From CAMTWZ01 sp041749075 (GTDB taxonomy: Bacteria > Bacteroidota > Rhodothermia > Balneolales > HLUCCA01), in contig JBGTBY010000035.1 of assembly GCA_041749075.1 (NCBI GenBank), positions 248,001 through 312,000 of the forward strand: 64,000 bases of DNA, given 5' to 3'. How positions within the stretch are numbered: position 1 is the first letter of the stretch; the number at the start of each line of letters is the position of its first letter. Shown in pieces: positions 17,322 through 27,700 of the stretch. A program made the translations under genes and the position numbers. The notes below the pieces were generated by a model, which was given only the letters and a program-made list of their open reading frames with translations, was not told the origin of the DNA and ran no database searches.

Positions 17322-18665
17322 ATGTTTAAAAAAATCCTGATTGCCAATCGGGGGGAAATCGCGTTACGGATCATCCGGACGTGCAAAGAGATGGGAATCA
17401 AAACGGTTGCCGTTTATTCCACTGCCGACCGCGATTCACTTCATGTGAAATTCGCAGACGAAGCCGTCTGCATCGGTCCGCCTCCATCGCGAGAAAGCTA
17501 TCTCAAGATTCCCCGCCTTCTGGCCGCCGCTGAAATCACGAATGCCGAAGCCATCCATCCAGGGTACGGTTTCCTTTCTGAAAACGCGGAATTCTCGCGC
17601 ATCTGCGGCGAACACAACATCACCTTCATCGGTCCGACACCGCACATGATCGAAACCATGGGCGACAAGTCCAAGGCCAAAGAGAACATGATCAAGTACG
17701 GCGTTCCTGTGGTTCCTGGAAGTGATGGAACCATCAGCGATCTCAAAGAAGCCCAGATCGAAGCCGAACGAATCGGATATCCGGTCATCATCAAGGCAAC
17801 GGCCGGTGGTGGTGGACGTGGGATGCGGATCGTGAAAGAAGCATCCGAGTTCGAGAAAATGTTCGATACCGCGCGCAATGAAGCCGGTGCGGCATTCAAC
17901 AACCCTGAAGTGTATATCGAAAAGTATATCGAAGAACCACGGCACGTTGAGATTCAAATCTTAGGCGATGCGCACGGGTACATCACACATCTTGGCGAAC
18001 GCGATTGCTCGTTGCAACGCCGTCATCAGAAAGTGCTTGAAGAAGCCCCATCCCCTGTGATGACGCCCGAGCTTCGTGAGAAAATGGGTGAAGCGGCCAT
18101 TCGCGCTGCTGAAACGGTGCAATACATCGGTGCTGGAACCATCGAATTTTTGGTCGACAAGCATTCCAACTTCTATTTCATGGAAATGAACACGCGGATC
18201 CAGGTGGAACATCCCGTGACCGAAGAAGTGACCGGTTACGACCTCATCCGCAGTCAGATCGAAGTGGCCGCTGGCATACCATTGCGCCGCAAACCACTTA
18301 AAATTCGTGGCCATGCCATCGAATGCCGCATCAATGCGGAAGACCCTGCGAACGGATTTCGTCCAAGCGCGGGACGCATCAACACCTTCCATCCACCAGG
18401 TGGACACAGTGTCCGTGTCGACACCCACGTCTATAGCGGCTATGTGGTTCCACCGAACTACGACAGCATGATCGCCAAACTCATTGTGAGCGCTCCGACA
18501 CGGGAAGAAGCGATCGCTCGGATGTCGCGCGCATTGGACGAATTCGTTGTGGAAGGCATCCATACCTCGATTCCTTATCACAAGCAATTGATGAAGGATC
18601 CGAATTTCATCGCCGGAAATTTCACGACGCATTATCTCGAAAAACAATTCCAATACAAACCATGA
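17322..18665 (+). CDS. accC: Biotin carboxylase of acetyl-CoA carboxylase
   Basis: ATP- and bicarbonate-dependent carboxylation of biotin on AccB. 447 residues, the normal AccC length. It starts MFKKILIANRGEIALRIIRT and has the ATP-grasp glycine-rich loop KATAGGGGRGMRIV, the ERDCSLQRRHQKVLEEAPSP segment, FMEMNTRIQVEHPVTE and the C-terminal INAEDP block. Its position directly behind accB marks it as the fatty-acid-synthesis subunit, unlike the second biotin carboxylase at 32870-34363. It overlaps gcvH by ATGA. Confidence 0.97.
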   Translation: MFKKILIANRGEIALRIIRTCKEMGIKTVAVYSTADRDSLHVKFADEAVCIGPPPSRESYLKIPRLLAAAEITNAEAIHPGYGFLSENAEFSRICGEHNITFIGPTPHMIETMGDKSKAKENMIKYGVPVVPGSDGTISDLKEAQIEAERIGYPVIIKATAGGGGRGMRIVKEASEFEKMFDTARNEAGAAFNNPEVYIEKYIEEPRHVEIQILGDAHGYITHLGERDCSLQRRHQKVLEEAPSPVMTPELREKMGEAAIRAAETVQYIGAGTIEFLVDKHSNFYFMEMNTRIQVEHPVTEEVTGYDLIRSQIEVAAGIPLRRKPLKIRGHAIECRINAEDPANGFRPSAGRINTFHPPGGHSVRVDTHVYSGYVVPPNYDSMIAKLIVSAPTREEAIARMSRALDEFVVEGIHTSIPYHKQLMKDPNFIAGNFTTHYLEKQFQYKP

Positions 18666-19039
18666 CTCCTTCCGACCTTCGTTACACCAAAGACCATGAG
18701 TGGGTCCGCCTCCATCCGGACGGAACCGCATCCATCGGCATCACCGAGTTTGCTCAAAGCGAATTGGGGGATATCGTATTTGTGGATGTGAACACGGTCG
18801 GAGAAGCGGTATCACAGGAAGATATTTTCGGTACGGTTGAAGCCGTGAAAACGGTTTCCGAATTGTTCATGCCAGTCTCCGGCACCGTATTGGAAGTGAA
18901 CGCCGAGCTGGAATCGAACCCGGAGTTAGTCAACGACGATCCTTATGGCGAAGGCTGGATGATCAAAATCCGCCTGGACAACCCTGCCGATTTCGAGACA
19001 TTATTGTCTGCTGACGATTACAAAAACCTCATTTCCTGA
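18662..19039 (+). CDS. gcvH: Glycine cleavage system H protein
   Basis: Lipoyl-carrying shuttle protein of the glycine cleavage system, also a lipoate relay in some bacteria. 125 residues of the biotinyl/lipoyl beta-barrel fold. The lipoyl lysine lies in FGTVEAVKTVSELFMPVSG around residue 64, and the C-terminal helix contains DPYGEGWMIKIRL. It overlaps accC by 4 bases and precedes guaA by 7. None of the other glycine cleavage genes (gcvT, gcvP, lpd) is in the window. Confidence 0.95.
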   Translation: MTPSDLRYTKDHEWVRLHPDGTASIGITEFAQSELGDIVFVDVNTVGEAVSQEDIFGTVEAVKTVSELFMPVSGTVLEVNAELESNPELVNDDPYGEGWMIKIRLDNPADFETLLSADDYKNLIS

Positions 19040-19046
19040 CACCCTA

Positions 19047-20597
19047 ATGATCCGGTCGCATTCCGGGTGGGTTCTGATTCTTGATTACGGATCGCAATTC
19101 ACTCAATTGATCGCTCGTCGAGTAAGAGAGCTTCAGATCTATTGTGAAATCCATCCCTTCAATGCCGACCTAACCGAATTCGACGCCGCGCCTCCTGGTG
19201 GCATCATCCTATCTGGCGGACCGATGAGCGTGAATGACGAAGGCGCGCCTCACCTGAACACACACATTTTCGATTGGGATGTCCCGATTCTTGGTGTGTG
19301 TTACGGACTCCAATTGCTGGCCCAATATGCGGTTCCGAATTCGGTCGAAAAAGCGGATCACCGTGAATTCGGTCGAGCACGTTTGAACATCGACGACCGT
19401 TCCGACATCTTCAAAGGGTTCGACACAACCTGTCTGGTTTGGATGAGCCATGGCGATCATCTCACGATTCTCCCTTCGGATTACGCCATCATCGCCCATA
19501 CCGGAAACGCTCCGATCGCCGCGGTCCGACATAAGCATAAGCCCATTTTCGGGGTGCAGTTCCATCCGGAAGTGGCCCATACCGAAAACGGGCTCAAACT
19601 GCTGAAGAATTTCACGGTCAACATCTGCGGATTGAAGCAAGATTGGACACCAGTCTCCTTCATCGAGAATCAAATTGAACTGATCCGCAAACGTGTCGGT
19701 TCTGCGAAAGTCATTTGCGGACTGTCCGGTGGAGTGGATTCTACCGTTACAGCCACTCTCATCCACAAAGCCATCGGAGACCAGTTGTTATGCGTGTTCG
19801 TGAACAACGGGCTCCTTCGCAAACACGAATATGAAGAGGTCCTGAAATTATATAAAGACGCGTTGCATCTTCCGGTGATTGGTGTGGATGCGACCGATCA
19901 ATTCCTGGATGAGCTTAAAGGCGTATCAGATCCGGAGACGAAACGCAAACGGATCGGGAAAACGTTTATCGATGTGTTCGAACACACCATCCGTGAAAAA
20001 ACAGGATACAAGTTCCTGGCACAAGGCACCTTGTATCCGGATGTGATCGAAAGCGTGTCGTTCAAGGGTCCGTCAGCCACCATCAAATCCCATCATAATG
20101 TGGGCGGACTTCCCGCCGATATGAAACTTGAACTGCTCGAGCCGATGCGGGAATTGTTCAAAGATGAGGTTCGGTCCGTCGGCAGAACCTTGGGCATCCC
20201 TGAGAATTTCATCGGCCGGCATCCGTTTCCGGGTCCGGGCTTGGCCATTCGGATCATTTCGGATGTGACCCGTGAGAAGCTGGCCCTTCTTCGTGAAGTG
20301 GACCATATTTTCATTTCCGAATTGAAAAAACACGAATTGTATGACGAGGTATGGCAAGCGTTCGCTGTTCTACTTCCTGTTCAGAGCGTGGGTGTGATGG
20401 GTGATGAACGCACCTATGAAATGACGGCCGGCTTACGCGCCGTGACCAGCGTGGATGGGATGACAGCCGATTGGGCCCACCTCCCGCATGATTTTTTAGC
20501 ACATGTTTCGAATCGTATAATAAATGAGATTCGTGGCGTTAATAGAGTGGTATATGATATCAGTTCAAAACCTCCGGCCACGATCGAATGGGAATAA
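19047..20597 (+). CDS. guaA: GMP synthase (glutamine-hydrolysing)
   Basis: Converts XMP to GMP with ATP and glutamine. 516 residues. The N-terminal class I glutamine amidotransferase domain has the catalytic Cys in GVCYGLQLLAQ and the His-Glu pair in FHPEVAHTE. The ATP-pyrophosphatase domain has the PP-loop GLSGGVDSTVTA near residue 230, and the C-terminal dimerisation domain ends YDISSKPPATIEWE, the usual GuaA terminus. The next gene starts 44 bases inside its 3' end. Confidence 0.97.
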   Translation: MIRSHSGWVLILDYGSQFTQLIARRVRELQIYCEIHPFNADLTEFDAAPPGGIILSGGPMSVNDEGAPHLNTHIFDWDVPILGVCYGLQLLAQYAVPNSVEKADHREFGRARLNIDDRSDIFKGFDTTCLVWMSHGDHLTILPSDYAIIAHTGNAPIAAVRHKHKPIFGVQFHPEVAHTENGLKLLKNFTVNICGLKQDWTPVSFIENQIELIRKRVGSAKVICGLSGGVDSTVTATLIHKAIGDQLLCVFVNNGLLRKHEYEEVLKLYKDALHLPVIGVDATDQFLDELKGVSDPETKRKRIGKTFIDVFEHTIREKTGYKFLAQGTLYPDVIESVSFKGPSATIKSHHNVGGLPADMKLELLEPMRELFKDEVRSVGRTLGIPENFIGRHPFPGPGLAIRIISDVTREKLALLREVDHIFISELKKHELYDEVWQAFAVLLPVQSVGVMGDERTYEMTAGLRAVTSVDGMTADWAHLPHDFLAHVSNRIINEIRGVNRVVYDISSKPPATIEWE

Positions 20598-22173
20598 CCT
20601 GCTGAGACTGTCGGTTTTTCTCGTTCTTTCCTTCGTTGGCCAATCCGTTTATTCGCAAATCGAATATGGCATCCGTCTGTTTGAAGATGGAAACTATGCC
20701 GAGGCTGCGTCTTTTTTTCGAGACATGAACGTGCCCGAAGCCAAGCTGTATGAAGCACGTGCCTTGTATCATATGGGCGATTCCCGTCGTGCGAACGATG
20801 TCCTTTCCAGCATCACCCAAGATGTCTCGTTCGCGTTCAGCATTGAACTCCAGTACACCCGTGCGGTGGTGGAGTATGCGCTTGGTCACACCGCCACGGC
20901 CTTGGAACGACTTTACGGCATCCGCGACGATCTGCCCGAGGCTCGCAACTTATATCAAGATATCCTGAGCTATGTGAGCCCGAGGCAACGGGAGGAATTG
21001 AAATCATCCATCCGCATCGAAGAACTTCTGAGTGCCATAGATGAAAACACATCCCCTGGCGGATTCTTTCAGGTTGCCCCACGCGGCACCGTTGTGTCCA
21101 TAGGTGTGATGTTGCCGGTTGATGAGCGCACATCACCTACGTTCGGCGTGGTTCAGGGATTGTATCAAGGCATTTTGATCGCTGTGGATGAATTCAATGA
21201 ACGCAGCCCGAACCTGAAAGTGAAGTTGCATTTCGCGAACAGCGATTCAAGTGCCATCCTCGCGTTTCATGAGCTCCGAATGAAACACAATGTGAGAGCA
21301 ATATTGGGTCCTCTTAGGTCGGATGAAGCCCTATCCATCCGCATGTTGGCACAACAACATCAGATACCGGTCTTCCTTCCGTTGGCAAACTCATTTCAAA
21401 TGTCGGATACGAATCCGTTCGTGTTCCGCTTCAATCCGACCATCAGGGATGGCGCTGTCAGTATGGCACGTCGGGCGTTCGACGATCTGAAGCTTCGTCG
21501 GGTCATGATCATGGCTCAGCCCAATACCGATGGCTATGATGAAGCCCTAGCGTTCCGTGAAACATTCACATCTTTGGGTGGAACGATTGTTCATTTCATC
21601 GATTCGAAGGCCTATCTGAATTTCAATGTTGTCTCCGAAACCCTCGACACCTTGAGGAGCATCCGCGAAGGTCAGCCCGATTCGTTGATCGCCGATGCGA
21701 TCTATGTGCCCTTCACAGGTGCAGGTGCGAACGCCATCATCGACCATGTAATGACCGCGTTGGAAGCGAAGCGCATTCCTGTAATGGTTCTAGGAAGTGA
21801 GGAATTGGGATTCTTAGATCACTCGGCGGACCGACTCGCGCGCTTTCCGATTTATCACACGTCCATTTTGGATGTGACCCCGAAAGGCGATCGCTTGGAC
21901 GTGTTCCGAACCTCGTATACATCGAGGACATTTCAAAATCCGAATGATTTTTCCTATGTCGGATATGACGTGGCCACGTTTCTTTTCGAGACATTTAGTT
22001 ATGTGCAGCATCCTGATTATGTGGCCGGCTTCGCACCGAAGATGCCCGTGTTCAGAGGCTTGTCATCTCAATATTATTTGAACGGAAGCACTTCGAACAA
22101 TCACGTCCCGGTGTATCATCTGACGGCTGACGGACCAAAAGAGCTTATCTCGACGCCGCGCCAGGAGCCGTAA
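20554..22173 (+). CDS. Secreted TPR plus periplasmic-binding-protein-like protein
   Basis: 539 residues from the ATG at 20554. That start gives a signal peptide (LLRLSVFLVLSFVGQSVYSQ) without a lipobox; the frame is open further upstream, to 20524, inside guaA. Residues of about 35-150 look like short helical repeats (EDGNYAEAASFFRDM, EARALYHMGDSRRAND). From about residue 180 the protein is a type 1 periplasmic binding fold (VSIGVMLPVDE, LGPLRSDEALSIRML, PVFLPLANS). This layout resembles ABC-transporter substrate-binding proteins of the LivK type and LpoA-like activators of penicillin-binding proteins. No permease or ATPase genes lie nearby and mltG is convergent with it, so a cell-wall role is as plausible as transport. 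Confidence 0.65.
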   Translation: MISVQNLRPRSNGNNLLRLSVFLVLSFVGQSVYSQIEYGIRLFEDGNYAEAASFFRDMNVPEAKLYEARALYHMGDSRRANDVLSSITQDVSFAFSIELQYTRAVVEYALGHTATALERLYGIRDDLPEARNLYQDILSYVSPRQREELKSSIRIEELLSAIDENTSPGGFFQVAPRGTVVSIGVMLPVDERTSPTFGVVQGLYQGILIAVDEFNERSPNLKVKLHFANSDSSAILAFHELRMKHNVRAILGPLRSDEALSIRMLAQQHQIPVFLPLANSFQMSDTNPFVFRFNPTIRDGAVSMARRAFDDLKLRRVMIMAQPNTDGYDEALAFRETFTSLGGTIVHFIDSKAYLNFNVVSETLDTLRSIREGQPDSLIADAIYVPFTGAGANAIIDHVMTALEAKRIPVMVLGSEELGFLDHSADRLARFPIYHTSILDVTPKGDRLDVFRTSYTSRTFQNPNDFSYVGYDVATFLFETFSYVQHPDYVAGFAPKMPVFRGLSSQYYLNGSTSNNHVPVYHLTADGPKELISTPRQEP

Positions 22174-23203
22174 GCTGGTCTTGAATCTTCTGGCGTTCTT
22201 GGCGCATCCGAACTTGCTCGTTCAGCCAGATCACCCACTTTCTTGACTCACGAAGATGCTCGGCATAGGTCCGTGTGAACGTGTGATATCCTTCCGAATT
22301 GGCCACCATATAGATATAATTGTGCGACTCAGGATACAATGCCGCTTCGATGGCGATGAGACGAGGATTGTTCAACGGACCAGGCGGTAGTCCTCTGAAC
22401 CGATAGGTATTGTACGGATGATCGAATCGATAATCGGAATGAAACAAGCGCCGACGTTCCCCCACGGCATAGTTCACCGTCGGATCGGCTTGGAGTGGCA
22501 TGCGGCGGTTGATGCGGTTCCAATACAATCCGCTCACTCGAGCCATCTCATCCGCATGCCTCACTTCCCACTCGATGATCGATGCCATCGTTGTGGCTTC
22601 ATCGACGGTCCATCCTAAGGAATCGAGTCTGGTTTGATAGCGTTTTTGAACGCGGTCGACAAATGTCGCATGGACCCGACGGATGACATCCTCCGGACTC
22701 GCCGTCCAATAAAACTGATAGGTGTCGGGAAGTAAGCGTCCGACGAGATGATGTTCGTTCACGTCCAACGATGCCAGCAAGGAAGAATCTCGAGACGTCG
22801 AATCAAACTCAGCCGCGGTGAACCGCATTTGATTGCTCAGCCGGATGGCGAGGTTGACCCGCATCATGGCGGTCGGAATTCGAAGATTCACCGGATCTTG
22901 CTCACCTCGACTGATTTTCGAGAGTAGCTCGAATCGCGACACCGGTTCGTTAAATTCATATCTGCCAGCACGGAAGGTTTCGGTTCCCAGTTCGGTTGCG
23001 GCCCAGCGCATCAGATTCAAATCCACGCCGAGAGTGTCTGATGCGAGCACATGCAGCAATCCATCCACATTGGTATCGAAATGAATCAGGATCGATTTCG
23101 ATAATTCGATCTGAGAATCACCATGCAATCGAACTGTCCGATCGGCATAGATCCAGCCGAACGCAACGATCAAAATAGGTATGGCCAGCAGTTCGTTGCG
23201 CAC
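22145..23203 (-). CDS. mltG: Endolytic murein transglycosylase MltG
   Basis: Cleaves nascent glycan strands in the periplasm and so sets peptidoglycan strand length. 352 residues. An N-terminal membrane anchor (residues 4-20) is followed by a LysM-like part and the YceG domain with the catalytic Glu211 in MASIIEWEVRHADE. Further motifs are QADPTVNYAVG, YNTYRFRGLPPGPLNNP and the YFVA-like IYMVANSEGYHTFTRTYAEH. The start codon is GTG (23201-23203), overlapping the TAG of the upstream gene as TAGTG. Its 3' end overlaps the convergent gene by 29 bases. Confidence 0.93.
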   Translation of the reverse strand: MRNELLAIPILIVAFGWIYADRTVRLHGDSQIELSKSILIHFDTNVDGLLHVLASDTLGVDLNLMRWAATELGTETFRAGRYEFNEPVSRFELLSKISRGEQDPVNLRIPTAMMRVNLAIRLSNQMRFTAAEFDSTSRDSSLLASLDVNEHHLVGRLLPDTYQFYWTASPEDVIRRVHATFVDRVQKRYQTRLDSLGWTVDEATTMASIIEWEVRHADEMARVSGLYWNRINRRMPLQADPTVNYAVGERRRLFHSDYRFDHPYNTYRFRGLPPGPLNNPRLIAIEAALYPESHNYIYMVANSEGYHTFTRTYAEHLRESRKWVIWLNEQVRMRQERQKIQDQLTAPGAASR

Positions 23204-23622
23204 TAAAACTGGACCGATGAGTTTAATTTCCAGACGATGGACCCATCCGAACCACGGGTATACGTGAACAATCCACCGGCCCGGATATGTCCGTCTTCGA
23301 ACTCAGCATATGCCCAAGAATCATTGAGGATTCGGATGTCGTCGAGTGAGAAGATCCGCATTGAGCTGCCATGGATTCCGGGTATTGAAATAGCTCCGGG
23401 TTTGTTCATCAAATCTTGCTTTAGCGCGGCATCCGGGTCTTCCGGAAACTGCTGCAACATACGAGACAATGAATCCAACTGTGCGTTTTGCACAACCAGA
23501 CGCTCCTGTTGTTCTTCCAAAAGGTGCGACAATTCGAGAGTGTCGGTGTCGGATTGATTCCAGAACCATACCAAGGTGATGGTCAGTAAAATCCAAAAAA
23601 TTCGTTCAAGCCAGCGGTTCAT
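23203..23622 (-). CDS. Unknown membrane-anchored protein
   Basis: 139 residues started at MNRWLERIFWILLTITLVWF, a single N-terminal membrane anchor; an upstream ATG at 23682 would overlap the divergent gene and add no hydrophobic segment suitable for export. After the anchor comes a helical, probably coiled-coil stretch (ELSHLLEEQQERLVVQNAQL) and a C-terminal beta-rich region of about 70 residues. I do not recognise the family. Its coupling to mltG by a 1-base overlap suggests a periplasmic partner in wall metabolism, which is inference. Confidence 0.6.
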   Translation of the reverse strand: MNRWLERIFWILLTITLVWFWNQSDTDTLELSHLLEEQQERLVVQNAQLDSLSRMLQQFPEDPDAALKQDLMNKPGAISIPGIHGSSMRIFSLDDIRILNDSWAYAEFEDGHIRAGGLFTYTRGSDGSIVWKLNSSVQF

Positions 23623-23651
23623 TGTAGTAGGGTTAGAAGACAGGATAAAGT

Positions 23652-23669
23652 ACAAAATCGCTATTTTGT
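23652..23669. promoter_or_regulatory. Inverted repeat in a divergent promoter gap
   Basis: ACAAAAT-CGCT-ATTTTGT is a perfect 7-base inverted repeat in the 51-base gap between the minus-strand mltG pair and the plus-strand NlpC/P60 gene. It ends 4 bases before the latter's ATG. It could be an operator controlling both wall-enzyme units, or chance in AT-rich spacer. Confidence 0.3.
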
Positions 23670-23673
23670 TTCT

Positions 23674-24789
23674 ATGTGGCACTCCCGAATCCTGATTCTT
23701 TTTACGTCTCTGATCCTAGTGGTCGGAATTGTTCTGAGCACCTTTTGGTATCGCGATTACCGTGCCATCCGATCCTCTGTCGACGCATTGATCGCGACAC
23801 ATGTCCCGGATAAGCGGATGGACGTCGCCGACATCAGGATCTTTCCCGGTATTATCAGCATGCACTTGGTTGGAGAGACATCCAATCCCGCATTGTTCAA
23901 TGAACTACGATCCGATTCCATCACCTCCTTTCTGAGAATCCGGAATGATGTGGTGATGCTGCCCGATACAAGTGTCACGGGTCGTGAGTCAGGTGTCGTG
24001 AATGTGGCGGTAGCGAATCTGCGACGCGAGCCACGTCATGGTGCGGAGCTTGTGGATCAAGCCATCTTGAGCACACCCCTTCGCATCTTGAAGCAGCGTC
24101 GTGGTTGGTATTATGTGAAAACTTCGTGGGATTATCTGGGATGGATAACGAGCTCCTCCATCCATTTCACCGCCCATCCCCTTACACCCACTCACCGGGT
24201 ATCGGCGCAGTCGGTGCACGTTCGCGAGTCGGCCGATGCTTCCAGCCTCATCTTAGTGGACGCACCCTTCGGCGCCGTCCTTACCAAAACCGCCGACATC
24301 GGTCGCTTCTCACGCGTCATCCTGCCAGACAGCACCACAGGCTACGTCCCCTCCTCCACACTGTCGTCCTTGCCCCGCCCCGCTCCTTCCTCGGCGCCAG
24401 ATGCGCCTCGCCTTGTCGCCACAGCCAAGCTTTTCCACGGAATCCCTTATCTCTGGGGAGGCAATTCCACGAGCGGCTTCGATTGCTCCGGATTCACACA
24501 AACCGTGTTTCGCGAGCAGGGCATCATCCTTCCTCGTGATGCGAACATGCAGATCCGACTCGGTACAGACGTTCCGTATTCGGACGGTGATTTCAGCCAA
24601 GTGCAAGCGGGCGACCTATTGTACTTCGGACCCAATCCCGACCGCATCACACATGTTGCGCTGAGTCTTGGCGGCGCGAAGATCATTCATGCGAGCGAAT
24701 TTGTGATGATGAACAGCTTGTACGAATCCGATCCGGATTATGCTCCGGCCAGACGTCGCACACTTCAGGCCATCCGACGCATCAACTGA
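23674..24789 (+). CDS. NlpC/P60 peptidase with SH3 domains
   Basis: 371 residues. An N-terminal membrane anchor or uncleaved signal (residues 5-23) is followed by an unassigned segment, two bacterial SH3-like domains (about 105-165 and 170-230) and a C40 catalytic domain. The catalytic Cys271 is in SGFDCSGFTQTVF, His327 is in ITHVAL and the third residue His339 is in KIIHASEF. Such enzymes cut the D-Glu to diamino acid bond of peptide stems in the periplasm. It is divergent from the mltG pair and its stop abuts that of the convergent icmF. Confidence 0.9.
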   Translation: MWHSRILILFTSLILVVGIVLSTFWYRDYRAIRSSVDALIATHVPDKRMDVADIRIFPGIISMHLVGETSNPALFNELRSDSITSFLRIRNDVVMLPDTSVTGRESGVVNVAVANLRREPRHGAELVDQAILSTPLRILKQRRGWYYVKTSWDYLGWITSSSIHFTAHPLTPTHRVSAQSVHVRESADASSLILVDAPFGAVLTKTADIGRFSRVILPDSTTGYVPSSTLSSLPRPAPSSAPDAPRLVATAKLFHGIPYLWGGNSTSGFDCSGFTQTVFREQGIILPRDANMQIRLGTDVPYSDGDFSQVQAGDLLYFGPNPDRITHVALSLGGAKIIHASEFVMMNSLYESDPDYAPARRRTLQAIRRIN

Positions 24790-27700
24790 TCACATGCTGC
24801 GTCGGTACTGTCCGCCTACCTCATACAAGGCCTGCGTGATTTGTCCCAACGAGCAGACCTTCACGGTCTGCATCAGTTCTTCAAACACATTCCCGCCGGA
24901 TTTCGCGACGTCTTTCAGCGCATGAAGCGCTTTTGCGGAATCCTTCGAATGCGTTTTCTTGAAGGCTTCGAGACGTGCAATCTGATGTCGTTTTTCGTCA
25001 TCTGTCGACCGGATCAACTCCAATGGCGTGTCGCTGGTCGATTCGTCTTTCGCCTTATAGGTGTTCACTCCGATGATGGGAAGCTCGCCGCTATGCTTGA
25101 GAGTTTCGTAATACAGACTTTCTTCTTGGATCTTACCGCGTTGGTACATCGTCTCCATCGCACCAAGCACACCACCACGATCCGTGATGCGGTCGAATTC
25201 CGCCAGGATCGCATCCTCCACCAAGTCTGTAAGTTCCGATATGATGAACGATCCTTGCAAGGAGTTCTCATTCTTTGATAAGCCCAATTCCTTGTTGATG
25301 ATCATCTGGATAGCCAAGGCCCGACGTACGGATTCTTCTGTCGGCGTGGTGATAGCCTCATCATAAGCGTTCGTATGCAAGGAATTGCAGTGGTCGTTCA
25401 AGGCCATCAACGCTTGCAACGTCGTGCGGATATCGTTGAACTGGATTTCCTTGGCATGCAAGGAACGTCCGCTCGTCTGGATATGATATTTGAGTTTCTG
25501 CGACCGTTCATTGGCTTTGTATCGATTCTTCATCGCGATGGCCCAGATGCGCCTTGCCACACGTCCAATTACCGCATATTCCGGATCCAATCCATTGCTG
25601 AAAAAGAAGGAAAGATTATGGGCGAAGTCGTCGATCTTCAATCCGCGCGACAAATAATATTCCACATACGTGAAGCCATTCGCCAATGTGAATGCCGCTT
25701 GGGTGATGGGATTCGCGCCGGCTTCCGCGATATGATATCCCGATATCGAAACCGAATAGTAATTCCGGACCTTATGCTCTGTAAAGTATGCTTGGATATC
25801 CCCCATCATCCGCAAAGCGAATTCCGTGGAGAAAATGCAGGTGTTCTGAGCTTGGTCTTCTTTCAGGATATCGGCTTGAACCGTACCACGAACGGTAGAT
25901 AAAGCCATTTCCTTGATCTTCTGAGCGTCTTCCACGGTCGGTTCGCCATGTGTTGCGCGGTGCGCGTCCATTTCCTGATCGATCGCCGTGTTCATGAACA
26001 TCGCCAAAATCATGGGGGCCGGACCATTGATGGTCATCGACACCGACGTATCCGGTGAGGTGAGCCGAAATCCTTTATATAAGGTCTTCATGTCGTCGAG
26101 TGTGCAGATGCTCACACCCGAGTTGCCGATTTTGCCATAGATATCGGGACGCCAATCCGGATCTTCGCCATATAAAGTGACCGAGTCAAACGCCGTGGAA
26201 AGTCGTTTCGCGGGTAACCCCTTGCTCAGATAATGAAAACGCTTATTCGTGCGCTCCGGAGTTCCTTCGCCTGCGAACATCCGAGCCGGATCTTCTTCAT
26301 CCCGCTTGAATGGAAACACGCCTGCCGTGTATGGGAAGTACCCCGGCAGGTTTTCTTTCATGGCAAACGTGACCCGATCGGCCCAAGATCTGTACGATGG
26401 AAACGCGACACGTGGCACTCGGGTACCGCTAAGTGACTTGCGATACATCGGCGTACGGATTTCCTTGTGCCGCACATGCGTGATCATTTCATCGGCCTGA
26501 TAGGCGTCGCGAAGCGCATCCCATCCATCCAACGCGTGTTTCACATCCCTGTCAAGGACCTGTTCCAACTCGACGGATTTCTGCTTGAGTGGCTCGTTGC
26601 CAGCATCCACCGTCAATGCATAATGAATATGTTGAAGCGCCTCGGCCGCATCCGCCTGCTCTTTCACATGCTGATGATAGGAATGAACCTCATCGGTGAT
26701 GTCGGATAAATACCGAACCTTTTTCGGCGGAATAATGGATTGAATGGATAATTGGTCGGCCGGCGACGTTTGACCAAATTCCTCCGACACCCATCCGTTC
26801 CCATAATCGGCATTCAACTTGGCCAGGAGTGCCCCGAAAAACCGATTCACACCCTCGTCATTGAACTGGGCGGCGATGGTTGGGAACACAGGAAGATCGT
26901 GATCGGCGGCATCCCAGGCATTGCGCGAACGCTTCACTTGCTTACGGATATCGCGAAACGCATCGAGTGATCCACGTTTTTCAAATTTGTTCAACACCAC
27001 GAAATCGGCCAGATCGAGCATGTTGATTTTTTCGAGCTGACTCGGCGCTCCGAATTCGCTCGTCATCACATAAATACTGATGTCGGCGAGCTGCGTGATT
27101 TCCAGATCGCTTTGTCCGATACCGCTGGTTTCGACCAGGATCGCATCAAACCCTGCCGCTTTATACAAGGCGACGGTTCCATTCACGGCATCCGATATGG
27201 CACGGTTCGAGGATCTCGTGGCCAAACTGCGCATGAACACATTCGGATGGTAGACCGCATTCATCCGGATGCGATCGCCAAGCAAGGCGCCTCCGGTGGT
27301 AAATTTTGTCGGGTCGACGCAGACAATCGCCAATTTCTTATCTGGAAAAGCATGTACGAAGCGACGAATCAATTCATCCGTCAATGAGCTTTTTCCGGCT
27401 CCACCTGTTCCTGTGATACCGATCACCGGAATGGTATGTCCATTATTTAATGGGAGCGTCGCTCCTTCCGAATGAGATTCGATCGATGTGATGGCTCGTG
27501 CCAGAATCCGATCGTCTTGATTCCCAATGGTGCTGAAATCCGCCGATTCTTGCGATAGTAAATCCACGTCGCATTCCCGCATCATGAAATTGATCATGCC
27601 TTGCAGTCCCATCGTCATCCCATCATCCACCGAAAAAATGCGGGTCACTCCACGGGCATGCAATGCTTCGATTTCATCGGGAACGATCACACCACCGCCG

